The notes: generated by a model from the letters alone, not told the origin. Numbered from the stretch's first letter, positions 23,306 through 35,587 are shown. The stretch: 64,000 nucleotides of DNA from Anaeromyces robustus (GCA_002104895.1 MCFG01000058.1:90001-154000); one strand, 5' to 3'. A program made the numbers and translations.

Positions 23306-24584
23306 TTTTAAATATTTTTTTACTATTTTATTTTATCTTTTTTAGTATTTTTTATTATATTATATTATATTATATTGTATATTTCTTTTAATTGATTTGT
23401 AGTTTTTTTTTTATTTTATTTTATTTTATTTTTATTTTTTTTTTTTATTTTTTATTTTTTTTTTTTTTTGTAAAAAATAATTTAACACCTTTTTCCACTA
23501 TTTACATCATAAAATAGCGGAAAAATTTTTTTCTGTATATATATATAAAAAAAGTTTTTTTTTTTTACTTTTTTATGACAAAATATGTAAAACTTTATTA
23601 TTAATAAATTATTTTGTTATTATTTTTATCTTTAATATATTTTTCCAAGATTTGTTTACATTTTGAACAAAGTACTAAATTTGTTTGTATTTTATTTTTA
23701 TTAATCTAGATCTTTGACATTATATGATTAATTGGGTAACCTTAATCTTATTTATTATAAAAATTTGGTAAAGGTTACACAAATACTTATTCAATATTAT
23801 ATCATTTTCAATTATATTGTTCTGATATAATCCATTATAAATAATTGAATGAAATTGAAATTTTTATAAGGGACTTTTTGTTTTTATTGTATTTAAAAAA
23901 TTTATTTATTAAAACCTATTTACTTTATAGATAATAAACTAAAAAATTCACCCTAGTTTATACTTTTTATGAATTATTATTACTTAGTATTACTTCTAGT
24001 TTATACTTTTATAAACTAATGATCTATAATTATTTATATTTTTTTAAAAGTGTTATTTAATAATACAGATATTTGTTTTATATCAAAAAATTCATATTAA
24101 TTATTATTTTTATTATACATATATAAATATAATATAATATTGGGTTAATAATTAAGAAATATATAATATTGGGTTAATAATTAAGACAAAGATTACATAA
24201 TTGCCAAATGTTTAATTAAATACAACCAATCAAAAAAATGGTTTCACAATAATAATAATAACAATAAAAAAAATAATTATAAAAATAGTAATTTAGAATA
24301 GTATGGTAAACGTAATACAAAATACATAATAATCTTTGTCTACCATTAATATTATTCTTTAAAGATATATTAATATAATATTTTAATATTATTATCTTAT
24401 ATGAAAACAATAATTAATTAAAACAATAATAATTAAAAAACAATAACAATAATTTTTTTTAATTTTTAATTATTTTTAATTAGTAAAAGTAAAATTATTT
24501 TTCCTTTCTTTTTATATTAACATAAACAATATGTAATAATCAACATAACATAAAAAAAAATTTAATTAAAAAATAATAATAAAT

Positions 24585-24616
<32 letters not shown>

Positions 24617-26035
24617 GAAAAACAGAAAAAAAAAATTTGTTCAATAATTATATATTATAATAATCATTATAATAATAATAATAATAAAATTATAATAGTT
24701 AAAAATAAGAAATATAAAATATGATTGATACAATTAAAATATATTAGTATTCAAATATTGATGCATCATAAATTAAGAATATATTTTATGTATGGTCACA
24801 TGATCAAACAAATAATGAAACATTATTGAAATTGATCTAATCTATTTTGTGGTGTTTAATGTTTTAATAATACTATTTATATATAAATTATTATTAGTTT
24901 ATATGTAATTTTATAATTTATAAAATATATAAAAGGTTTTTAGAAATATAAAAGGTTAAAATTTGAACAAAAAGAAAAAAATTATAGTTGTGTATATTTA
25001 ATAAATAAATGCAGATAGTTGTGTACACCTTAAAAAATCAATACAAAATAATTAAAGAGAATAGAAAAAAAAAATAGAAAAAAGTTAATAAATAATCTGT
25101 ATATTTGAACAAACAATAAATAATTTTAATTTTAATTTTAATCTTTTTTTTTTTTTTTTTTTTTTTTCATTATTAATAATTAATATAAATAATTAATATA
25201 AATATTACTAATTATATTAATGTTTTATTATTATAAATTATATTAAATATTACAGTTTTAATTTTATGGATTATCTTCTTTTTTTTTTTTTTTTTTTTTT
25301 TATTATATTTGTTTACAAAATTACAAAATGTTATTTAAATTTTTAAAAAAAAAGACTATAATAAATAAGAATATAAACTATATATATAATTATATATAAT
25401 ATTTATAATATAATATATATTATAGAATATTTAAAAAATATAATATATAAACTAAATACAATTTCAATCCATATAAATAAAAATTTTATTATATATAGTC
25501 TTTTTTTTATATTATTTATTTGTTTTATATTAATATATATATAAATAAAAAAATGTTAATAAAGATGAAACACCAAGTAGGTAAAAATAATTAATTAGAT
25601 AATAACAGTTAAAAATAAACTTTTTTGTATTTATTATTTAAATACAGTACAATTATAGGTAATAATCGCAATACTATAAACATACTATTAGTTCTTTTTT
25701 TGACTAAAAGTAGATGATATATTATATATTATTGATATTTTATATTATTGATATTTTATAATATACTATATGATAAGTAGATTATAAATACTTATTATTA
25801 TTAATATGTATGACAAAATAATGTCAATATAGTAATTACCAATAATAATGGTTTAAAAGATTAATTAAAATTATTGTAATTATAGTATAATCACCAATTA
25901 GATATGTTAAGTAATATATATTTATAACCAAATATAAAAAAGTTTTTTATTGTTTTTTAATAATAATAAAAATAACAACAACAACAACAACAATAATAAT
26001 AATAATAAATAATAATTAATAATAATTAATAATAA

Positions 26036-26074
<39 letters not shown>

Positions 26075-26129
26075 AATAATAAATAATAATAATAATAATT
26101 ATAATAATAATAATAATAATTAATAATAA

Positions 26130-26188
<59 letters not shown>

Positions 26189-26209
26189 AATAATAAATAA
26201 TTAATAATA

Positions 26210-26296
<87 letters not shown>

Positions 26297-26822
26297 TATA
26301 ATAAAATAATAACAATAATAATAATAATAATAGATAAAAATTTTAATAAATACCATCATATAATAAATATATTAAATCTTTATATATATAATACAGAATT
26401 ATTTATTAATAAAAAAATAACATATTTATCATAATTATGTATAACATATAAAACATGTTAAAACAACATAAAAAACAATTCTTTTTAATATTATTTATTA
26501 TTAGTATGTCAACAATATACTTTTTATTATTAATTATGTACTTTAAACGAATTTTATAAAAATTGCTTATCAAATAGATATATATAAATAATATATAAAT
26601 AATAACTATACCAATTTTTCCTTATAATAATATTTAGCAATAGAGTAAACAACCATATTTTAATCCATATTTATTTTTTAATGATAGTATTGAATTCTTT
26701 AAAAAAATAATTATCTTTTTAATTTAAATATATTGATTTGTTAATTCTTTTTATTATAAATATATATAGAATTATATAAAACACGTAATAAAATTTATTT
26801 TTTTTTCAAACTTTTTTTTATT

Positions 26823-26859
<37 letters not shown>

Positions 26860-27088
26860 ATTTTATTTTATTTAATAAATAAATAAATAAATAAAATCTA
26901 AAACACAATTGTATAATTTTTTGTAATTAATATTATGCTAATAAAGCAAATAGATATAATATATGTTTTACTAAATATTTACTAAATATATTATATAATA
27001 CATATTTTTTTCCCCTCCTTTTTTTTATAAGCTTTATAAATATATATTAATTTAAATAGTATTAGTATTATACTATATTTAAATAATA
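23306..27088. other. Long AT-rich intergenic region
   Basis: About 3.8 kb without a supportable gene. It contains (TTTTA)-type runs just upstream of the CotH start, a 29-bp tandem duplication at 24134-24186 (ataatattgggttaataatt...), several poly-T runs (near 25,145, 25,280 and 26,826) and the compound microsatellite at 25,970-26,332. Confidence 0.6.
25970..26332. repeat. Compound (AAC)n/(AAT)n/(AAAT)n microsatellite
   Basis: Starts with AAC units, then alternates AAT and AAAT blocks, ending in more than 25 copies of AAT. The minus-strand poly-Tyr/Ile frame is an artefact. Confidence 0.95.
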
Positions 27089-28750
27089 TTAATTTAATAT
27101 AGAAGATAGATCAGATATTAATTCCCAGATTTGTTTCATATCATGTCTATCACAACTTTGTAATCTTAAGTTTTGTTGAGAATATGGATAATCATTATCA
27201 CCAATACCACTAATACATTTTTTTCTACTCATTATAATTTTTGATGGCTTGATATATTTCAGCATAGCTTTTTCATCACAATTACTTAGTACTAATCTAT
27301 TTTTAATTACGCTCATACATAAATTTTTTTTAGCTGCGGATACAATGTATGTATTACCATCAATTAACTCAACATACCATTTATATTTATTCTTATCTTT
27401 ACAATCTTCATAAGTTACATCTTCATAATTATATGGTTCAGCATATAAACATCTGTTGTAATATTTACTATATATCCATACTGGTTCAGAAGTTGGAGTA
27501 ATATTAATAATATTATGAGTTGGGGTAGTAGCAGTGGTAGTAGTGGTGGTAGTAGTAGTAGTGGTAGTAGTAAGTTTAGATTTATTATAACATGTACCAT
27601 AGTTTGCTTGGCAACCATTCTTTATTTGACATTGACTGTCATCACTACTATCTTCCATAACACAATAACCATCCTTGTTACAACATCTAAAAAAGCCACA
27701 TCTCCCAATACCTGGTCCACAATTATTAGTGATATCATCGTTTACTTTTATAAATACACTTTGTTTCTTTTCAACTTCTTCTTTTGAGGATTTGGAATAA
27801 CATTTACCAAATTCACTTTGACATTTTACACCACAATATTCTTCACCTGTACCACATTTTCCATCTTCACCACAACATTCATTAGCTTGGCATACACTAT
27901 AACTATTTTTTGGACCACAATAGTATTCAGAAGATATACATATACCATAATCCATATTACAACCATTTCTTCTTTCACAGTAATCTTCACCTTGGCCACA
28001 TCTACCTTCCTTACTACAACAGTTATAAATACTACTATAATTACACATACCATAATTTGGTCCACATTTTTCATTATATCCACTAAACCTATCGCTTTTA
28101 TAATTAACGCATTCATCAGATTTTAAATAATTAATAAAGTTTTGGACAATTTCTGCTTCTTTTTTGGAAATGATACGAAAATCGTATCTTACATAATACT
28201 TATTTTTATAGGAAGAAAGTAAACTTTCATAAAATGGAGTAACATTATTTAAACAATCCTTATTACGACAAATTTTTTCTTTAATATCATTTAAATAAGA
28301 TTCATTGTAAATATTTGTAAAACCATTATTAATAAGATTATAAAAAAATGGACATAATCTTTTGAAAATACTAGCTTCATTATGTTCAAAACAAAGTAAT
28401 TTTCCAAGAGAACGTTTAACATCTAATGAAGAAAGGAGTTCATATTCATTAAGAGCACCACTTTCTTGTAATTGTTTATAATCAAAGTCTGATTCGTTGT
28501 AATTATTACGAAGGAAATAATTATAGCAAACAGATTCTATAGGATTATCATAAAATCTTTCACTTTTCTTAGTATTAAATACATTACAGAAGCTCTCAAG
28601 TTCTTCATGGGTGTAAGCATCATTATCCTTCAAAACATATTTTTCAAAAGATGAAAAATTATCTTTACAATTATCCAATGAATTGCTTTCAGCACTAACA
28701 AATATTGTTGAAGCACAGAGGAGAATTATAATTTTCTTAAAAGAAGTCAT
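27089..28750 (-). CDS. Secreted chitin-binding protein: three CBM18, Thr linker, ricin-like domain
   Basis: An intronless 553-residue protein with a signal peptide cleaved near residue 20 (IFVSA-ES). Residues 21-220 are a Cys-containing region I do not recognise. Three hevein-like CBM18 modules follow at about 227-271, 276-317 and 342-387, each with the CGP...CC...G.CG or similar cysteine spacing (NCCSKEGRCG, ECCGEDGKCG, RCCNKDGYCV). A run of 13 threonines with a short TATTPT end (394-410) makes a likely O-glycosylated linker. The C-terminal 130 residues resemble a ricin-type beta-trefoil (NRCLYAEPY, KNLCMSVIKN, QQNLRLQSC..QIWEL), a carbohydrate-binding fold. CBM18 binds chitin, so the protein may act on the fungus's own wall; no catalytic domain is visible. 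The third module has an insertion (EDSSDD) before its last cysteines. Confidence 0.85.
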   Translation of the reverse strand: MTSFKKIIILLCASTIFVSAESNSLDNCKDNFSSFEKYVLKDNDAYTHEELESFCNVFNTKKSERFYDNPIESVCYNYFLRNNYNESDFDYKQLQESGALNEYELLSSLDVKRSLGKLLCFEHNEASIFKRLCPFFYNLINNGFTNIYNESYLNDIKEKICRNKDCLNNVTPFYESLLSSYKNKYYVRYDFRIISKKEAEIVQNFINYLKSDECVNYKSDRFSGYNEKCGPNYGMCNYSSIYNCCSKEGRCGQGEDYCERRNGCNMDYGICISSEYYCGPKNSYSVCQANECCGEDGKCGTGEEYCGVKCQSEFGKCYSKSSKEEVEKKQSVFIKVNDDITNNCGPGIGRCGFFRCCNKDGYCVMEDSSDDSQCQIKNGCQANYGTCYNKSKLTTTTTTTTTTTTTATTPTHNIINITPTSEPVWIYSKYYNRCLYAEPYNYEDVTYEDCKDKNKYKWYVELIDGNTYIVSAAKKNLCMSVIKNRLVLSNCDEKAMLKYIKPSKIIMSRKKCISGIGDNDYPYSQQNLRLQSCDRHDMKQIWELISDLSSILN

Positions 28751-30028
28751 CTATATATTTATTTATTATTTTATATAATAAACTTCTTTTTATTTTTTTA
28801 TTTATTTTTTTTTTTTGTTTTTATTTTTTTTTATTTTTTTTATTTTTTTTTATTTTTTTTTTGTTTTTATTTATTTTATTTTTATTTATTTTATTTTTAT
28901 TTATTTTCTATTTTTTATTTTATTTTTATTTTTTTTTTCTTTTTATCTTATTTTCTATTCTTTATTTTATTTTATTTTTTATTTTATTTTTATTTTTATT
29001 TTATTTTTTTTTAAAAGAAAGGAAAAAAAATTATTATGTATTTATATTATTATTCTTTTGAAGTTTTTTTTTAATGTACCATTGCTATGCATTACTTATT
29101 GCTTATCATTATTACATTACATACAAAAAACATACAAAAAAATATCAAAATACAAAAATGGTTAAGAAATATAATGAATCTTCAAAACAATTATTTTTCT
29201 TTACCACAAATTAAAAAAAAAAAAATTTTTTTTGAAAATAAAAATAAACTTTAATTAAATAAAATATCATATTTTAAATCAAATGAATAAGATATTTTAA
29301 ATAATGTAAAAATATTTATATCTTTTAATTACATTTGTTACACAAATCAGTTACTTGTAAAACATTTTTTAAGTTAAATATAATAGTAAATTATAATAAT
29401 AAATTTTAATAATAATTTTTTATAAATAAAGAAAATAAAAAGGTGTTAATAGGTTTTTTTTTATTGGAAACATATTTGAAAAGTTTAAATATTTTATATA
29501 ATTAATTAAATGATTTTATTTTAATAAAAAATCTTACCAAAGAATTATTCATAATTATATATTTATTATGAAAAACCAAATGGGTGCTTTTTTTTTTTTT
29601 TTTTTTAAAAAAAAATAATGTAAAATAATGTTTTTTAATAATTAAATATTGAAAATTATAATTTTTTTTTAAATAATTCATTATATATTATAATAAATAA
29701 TTTAAAACTTTTTTTATGAATTTTTAATTTTAAATAATAAATAAATGAAGAAAAATTAATATTTAACAAAATAAAAAGTGAATAGAATATAATAAGATAA
29801 TATGCTATTAAGTAATGTAATAAAGGTATTAATATAACAATAGGTGTTTTATAAATATAAATTCTACTAATCTAGAATTTAAATGATGAATAATGATGAT
29901 AATGATATACATTTTGATTCCTATGGGAAAGTATAATAATGTAACATAAATAAAATATTAATTAATATAAAAATTATCTATAAAAAAGGAAAATAGTTAA
30001 CCAATATTTATTATCTGTATAATTTAAA
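28751..30028. other. AT-rich intergenic region with T-rich promoter-side tract
   Basis: No gene is supported. A dense (TTTTA)/(TTTAT) tract at 28,790-29,010 lies directly upstream of the CBM18 gene on its strand, where it reads as an A-rich leader. The plus-strand Phe/Leu-rich frames across it are low-complexity. Confidence 0.6.
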
Positions 30029-30029
30029 A

Positions 30030-30346
30030 TGAAGCAAATATAAATAAATAAAAAACTAAAATTTATACTCCATTATTTTAATGCATGTAAATATGGAAAT
30101 GAAAATATAGTCAAATGTTTAGTTAAATAGAATAGATGTAAATTAAGAATATTGGCATAATGAAGCACCATTATTTAAGGCTTATAAGAATGGAAAGAAA
30201 ATATAGTTAAATATTAAGTTGAACATGGAGCAGATATGAATAAACAAAATAAATATGGTGATGCATTATTATCTCTTTCTTATGAATATGAAAATATAGT
30301 AAATTATTTGATAGAAAACAGAACAGTAGAAAATAAAATAAAATAA
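30030..30346 (+). pseudogene. Ankyrin-repeat gene fragment
   Basis: About three decayed ankyrin repeats are readable on the plus strand: NEANINK...YTPLF, then NACKYGNENIVKCLVK, then ENIVKY.VEHGADMNKQNKY and GDALLSLSYEYENIVNYLI before a stop at 30,344-30,346. A one-base shift separates YTPLF from NACKYG, and stops follow CLVK and interrupt VKY.VEH. These match the ankyrin consensus (TPLFxACxxGNxxIVKxLVExGADxN). Ankyrin genes are very numerous in gut fungi, so a dead copy is unsurprising. No upstream repeats could be read with confidence. Confidence 0.8.
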
Positions 30347-31231
30347 TTAAATATATAAATATCAAAAAAAAAAAAGCACCTAAAATAAATTTTATTATAG
30401 TATATTTTCATATTTTTTGTAGATATAAGAATTTTTTTTGTGTAATTATTTTTATTGTTTAGTTGTTTATGTTATATAATATTATTTAAATACATTTTTT
30501 TTTAGTTTACATTAATTATTAATTATGTATTAATAAATATACATTTTTAATTAATCTATTCATTTTGATTGTTTTATAATATATAATTATATATTGATAT
30601 ATTCATATTATAATATATTATATCCTTTGAAATATTAAAATAATTAAATAAATTAATAAATATTTTTTCAACAAAATCTATATAGGAATATTATTTTTAT
30701 TACTATTCTAATTATTTATTTATTTATTTATTTTTATTATTCATTTATTTATTATTTCATTATTAGTTTTTATATTTATTTTTTTTTGAATAATGTTATA
30801 TTTAATTTTATTATTTAGTTTTTACTTTTTTGTTATTTACTTTTTTATTATTTATTCTACAGATAATTCTATATATATATATATAAATGTTTTTTTTTTT
30901 TTTATAGAAAATGTTTTTGCTTAAATTAGACTATTGCTAATTAATTATTTATTATTAATTATTTATTAATTAATCTTGTTAACTTAAATTTGAAATTCTT
31001 TTTTTTTTTTTTTTTGGATTCATAATTTGATTTGTAATGATAATATGATATAATTATTATTTTATTAAATAAAGTTATTAAATTTTCCTTTAATGGAAAG
31101 TACATTTATTATGTTTTAAAATGATGTAAAAACAAAAAAAAAAAATTTTTTTTGATTAATACAATTTAAAAATTTACTATTAAATTTATACAAAATAGAC
31201 AACTGCTTCTTTCAGAAGTATTTTTGAAAAA

Positions 31232-31262
<31 letters not shown>

Positions 31263-31748
31263 GAAAAAAAAAAGGAAAACGAAAAAGAAAAAGAAAAAGA
31301 AAAACTACATAAATGTTACATATTTATGTCTCCCTTATAAATAAATAGATATATACATAATTTATTAGAAATCTATATATAATAAATACTACGTATATAT
31401 TATATATGTGTATGTATATTGAGTATGTATATATAAATAATAGATAATATATGGAATTATTCAAAAAAAAAAAAAAAAATAGAAATATTATAGAATTATG
31501 AAAATCCAATACAAAAAAAAATATTTAATATATTTTATATTTCATTTAACATAAATAATGGAAATTTGGGCAAGGAAAGAAAAATATAAATTGTATATTT
31601 TTTTTTTCAATTTGTATTTTTTTTTTTTTTTTTTTTTCATTTTTTTTTTCAAAATATTTTTTTTATTATTTATATATAATTAAATAGTTAATAAAGCTAA
31701 TTTTACTCATATAATAAATATATTTGAAAAAATTTGAAAATATGAAAA
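30347..31748. other. AT-rich region upstream of NRPS-like copy 3
   Basis: No gene is supported. It contains poly-A (31,229-31,262) and poly-T runs. The last few hundred bases should include the copy 3 promoter, but they share no evident long similarity with the upstream regions of copies 1 and 2. Confidence 0.6.
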
Positions 31749-34700
31749 ATGTTGACAAAATCATATGTAAATAATATTAAAGATGAAACAACTGAAGAAA
31801 CTACTTTTGTTCGTAGATTTCTTTTGACATGTGAAGAAAGAAAAGATGATCCAGCTTTTGTTTTTTATAAATCTGAAGGTAATGAAGAACCAATTAGATT
31901 TACATTCTCCCAATTATTAGTAGCCGTTAATAATGTAGCAACTGGTTTATTTAAGACGGTTGGATTAAAAAAAGGTGATGTTGTTGGTATGTATTTACCC
32001 AATTGTTTACCATATATTATTATGGAAGGAGCTCTTGAAACTAGTGGTTTAGTTATGTTTCAATTAAGTCCAACATATAAAAGTGATCAATTATTAAGAC
32101 TTGTTAATAAAGGAAAACCAACATTAATTGTAACCGTATCTCCTTTACTTCCAAATATTAGAAAATTTGATAATGAAATGAAAGTTCTTGTAGTTGATAT
32201 TCCAAATAATGATATAGAACATCATTTATTTTCATTTAGAGAAATGATGAATACAAAATTTGATATAGAATTACTTAATAATATTAGAAGTCAAATTCAA
32301 CCAGATGATAGTATTGGTTATGGTTGTACTTCAGGTAGTACAGGTGATCCAAAAATTTGTGTATATACTAATAAACAATTCACAAATAATGTAATGGGTG
32401 TAAGAGATGATCATGCCATTCCAGTAAAAAGTAAAAGAATGGTAGTATATATTCCATTCTTTACAACAACAAGTCATCTTTTAATAGCATCCATGTTTTT
32501 ACAAGGTATATTTTTTGCATACATTGATGGATTTAATATTGAAAAAATATATCAAATGATTGAAAAAGAAAAACTCACTAATTTAACAGGTCCACCATCA
32601 ACATATTTAGCATTAATGCATCATCCAAGTAGAGGAAAATATGATCTTTCTTCTTTAAGAGAAGGTATGGTTGGTGGTGCAGCAGCATCCAATGAATTTA
32701 TAGAAGCAATTCTAGCTACTTTTAAATTAGAATTTATATGTAGTGGATTTGGAATGACTGAAGGTTGTGGATTAGTATATAATATGCCAGCTAAATCATT
32801 TGGATTTCCTTCAGGTCCTTTAAATCATTTTGAAGTAAGAATTGTTGATAGAGAAACAAGAGAAATTGTTGATATTGGTTATCCAGGTGAATTAGAATTT
32901 CGAAGTGAAGTAATGATGAAAGAATATTTAGATAATCCAGAAGCTAATAAAAAAGCATTTACTGAAGATAGATGGTTTAGAACAGGTGATGAAGCTATTA
33001 TGGAAGCTGATGGATTTTTAAAAATTACAGGTAGAATAAAGGAAATGATTATAAGAGGTGGTCATAATATTTGGCCAAGTGAAATTGTTGATATTATTAA
33101 TCAACATCCAAAAGTTCATGAATCCGCTGTTTTTGGTATTCCTGACAAATTCCAAGGTGAATCTGTTGTAGCATTTGTTGTTCTTAAATCAGGATGTAAA
33201 TTTGATAATTTAGAAAAAGAACTTCGTGATTATTTAAAAAAAAGATTAGTTCCTTATTCAGTTCCTACTTATTATTTTGAACTTTCCGAATTTCCTAAAA
33301 CTTTATCTCGTAAAGTTTATATTCCTAAATTAAGAGTAATAGCTAATGATTTAATTCAAGAAAGATTTAAAAAATTAGCAGAAAATAATAAAGATAAACC
33401 TAAAACAGAACAAGGAAAAAAATTAGCTATATTATGGAGTCAATGGTTTGATGTTCCAGTTGATACTATTTCTAGATCTACTAATTTCTTTGAAATGGGA
33501 GGAGATTCTTTAGTAGGTGTTCAAACAACAGCTCTTATTAAAAAATATTATGGAGATGTTCCATTTAATTTCCTTAATACTTATCAAACTCTTGGACAAA
33601 TTGAAGATTTTGTAGATAATCCAGTAAGATGGTATCGAGCTTCAGCTAAATTACTTGAAAATTATAATGAAGCTAAAACAAAACCAGCTAAAGAAATTTT
33701 TGGAGAAATTAATGTTACTAAAAACAATAATAGAAAGAGTGTAGCTGTTACAGGAGCTACAGGCTATCTTGGTGTATATGTTGTCAATGAATTATGTAAA
33801 ATAAATGATATAGATAAAATTTATTGTATTGGAAGAAGCACTAATTTAAGTGAATTAAAAGCAAAAATGTTATCTATGATGAGAAAAGTTAATATTCCAA
33901 TGAATAATAAAATTGAATTAGTTATTGGAGATGTTACTAAAGCTAATTGTGCTATTGAACCAAAAATACTTGAAACAATTCAAAAAGAATGCAATGCATT
34001 AATTCATTGTGCAGCAGTAGTTAATTGGAATAAAACATATGAACAATTAAAAGATGCTAATGTTACAGGAGTAATTAATGCAATGAAAATTGCTGGACAA
34101 TCCATGAATTTTGTTTATATTTCATCCTTTGGAGCAGCATTAAAAAAAGATGAAACATTAAGTAATTCTATTCCTAAAGATGCCTTTGGATATATTCAAA
34201 CTAAATGGTTATCAGAGCATTATGTTAAAAGAGGAAAAGAAGTTGGAATTAATTCTACTATTATTAGACCATGTTATATTATTGCAGATTCTAAAACAGG
34301 AGTTTGTAATACCGATGATTTTATATATAAATTCATTAAACAATGTATTATTTATAAAATTGCACCATCAGGCGTTTTTCTTAATTTAACACCAGTAGAT
34401 AAAGTTGCTATAGGAATTGTTAATTATATGCATTCTAATAAAATTATTAATCTTATTCCAGAAAAACAAACATCTACAGATAAATTATTTAAGATGTATA
34501 ATGAAAAGTATCATCAATCTATTAAAATGTTAGATAAAGATCAATGGCTTAAACAATTTTTAGAAAAATCTAAAAACGATTTAAAATCATTATCTATTGT
34601 TCCATCATTAGTAGCTATTAATAAAAATTATGAAGTTACCAGTGATTTCTTAAATGGTAAAAATGAATTCCTTAATTTTGAAAATAAAGATATGACTACT

Positions 34701-34778
34701 AATTTCAATAAACTTAATAATAGTGGATTCTTTAATAAAGAATCATCCAATAAATTATTTAGCAGATCCATCTGCTAA
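31749..34778 (+). CDS. NRPS-like carboxylate reductase (A-T-R), copy 3
   Basis: The third 1009-residue intronless A-T-R enzyme. The adenylation domain has GYGCTSGSTGDPK, FGMTEG and WFRTGDEA; the carrier has MGGDSL; the reductase has TGATGYLG and YIQTK. Unlike copies 1 and 2, the pocket-region motif FFTTTGH reads FFTTTSH, and the segment before the TEG motif is FICSGFGMTE, so the acid bound may differ. From about 33,148 to 34,680 the DNA is close to identical to copy 2 (about a dozen differences), while the first 1.4 kb and both flanks differ much more. It lies 16 kb from copy 2, with several unrelated genes between. Confidence 0.92.
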   Translation: MLTKSYVNNIKDETTEETTFVRRFLLTCEERKDDPAFVFYKSEGNEEPIRFTFSQLLVAVNNVATGLFKTVGLKKGDVVGMYLPNCLPYIIMEGALETSGLVMFQLSPTYKSDQLLRLVNKGKPTLIVTVSPLLPNIRKFDNEMKVLVVDIPNNDIEHHLFSFREMMNTKFDIELLNNIRSQIQPDDSIGYGCTSGSTGDPKICVYTNKQFTNNVMGVRDDHAIPVKSKRMVVYIPFFTTTSHLLIASMFLQGIFFAYIDGFNIEKIYQMIEKEKLTNLTGPPSTYLALMHHPSRGKYDLSSLREGMVGGAAASNEFIEAILATFKLEFICSGFGMTEGCGLVYNMPAKSFGFPSGPLNHFEVRIVDRETREIVDIGYPGELEFRSEVMMKEYLDNPEANKKAFTEDRWFRTGDEAIMEADGFLKITGRIKEMIIRGGHNIWPSEIVDIINQHPKVHESAVFGIPDKFQGESVVAFVVLKSGCKFDNLEKELRDYLKKRLVPYSVPTYYFELSEFPKTLSRKVYIPKLRVIANDLIQERFKKLAENNKDKPKTEQGKKLAILWSQWFDVPVDTISRSTNFFEMGGDSLVGVQTTALIKKYYGDVPFNFLNTYQTLGQIEDFVDNPVRWYRASAKLLENYNEAKTKPAKEIFGEINVTKNNNRKSVAVTGATGYLGVYVVNELCKINDIDKIYCIGRSTNLSELKAKMLSMMRKVNIPMNNKIELVIGDVTKANCAIEPKILETIQKECNALIHCAAVVNWNKTYEQLKDANVTGVINAMKIAGQSMNFVYISSFGAALKKDETLSNSIPKDAFGYIQTKWLSEHYVKRGKEVGINSTIIRPCYIIADSKTGVCNTDDFIYKFIKQCIIYKIAPSGVFLNLTPVDKVAIGIVNYMHSNKIINLIPEKQTSTDKLFKMYNEKYHQSIKMLDKDQWLKQFLEKSKNDLKSLSIVPSLVAINKNYEVTSDFLNGKNEFLNFENKDMTTNFNKLNNSGFFNKESSNKLFSRSIC

Positions 34779-35540
34779 GCTGTTAATAATTAAAAGCGAT
34801 ATAAATTATCTAATTATTTAAATAATAATATTTAGAATATATAATAATAAAATTAATAATTTATTAATTATATAGTTAATTATTAATTATAACTGCATTA
34901 ATAATTACAATTTAAAAAAAAATAAATATTCTTTAATATAACTAATAATTTAATTTAATTAATAATAATGATTTAATAAATTTAAAGAAACACAAAAAAA
35001 CCCAAAATTAAAAGTAAATTTTTTTAAAAAAAAAAAAAAACAATAAATAAATCAAAATAATAATAAACAAAATAATAATAATAAATATATATATATATAT
35101 ATAATCAAAATAATAATAAATATATATATATATATAAATAAATAAATAAATAGATAAAAAATAGAGAAAAGTAAAATATAAAAAAAAGTAATATATAAAT
35201 ATGAATAAAAAAAAACATAAAAAAAAAACAAAAACTTAAAAAAAAAAATTATAATATTATATAAAATTATAAATAAAACATTAATATATATAAAAAAGAA
35301 AAAGAACAACAATTCTTGTACAATATACAACAAATTAAATTTTTAGTGTAAATGTTTAAAATTTTATTTTTAATTAATGTATTTGGAAAATCTTTTTTGT
35401 AAAAAACTAGTACATTTTTATATTTGTTTATTTTTTTCTTTATTGATACTATATATAAAAATGATAACAAAAAAAAATAATAATAATTATTATTAATTAA
35501 TAATTAATAATTAATAATTAATAAAACAGAAAACAAAAAA

Positions 35541-35587
<47 letters not shown>

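Noticed and set aside
26016-26332. CRISPR-like regularly spaced repeats
   Set aside because: These are simple AAT/AAAT arrays without spacers, in a eukaryotic genome.
27515-28126. Plus-strand open frames of 90 and 102 residues and minus-strand alternatives inside the CBM18 gene
   Set aside because: They are shadows of the 553-residue protein, rich in Thr/Ile/Ser or Val, with no independent domain.
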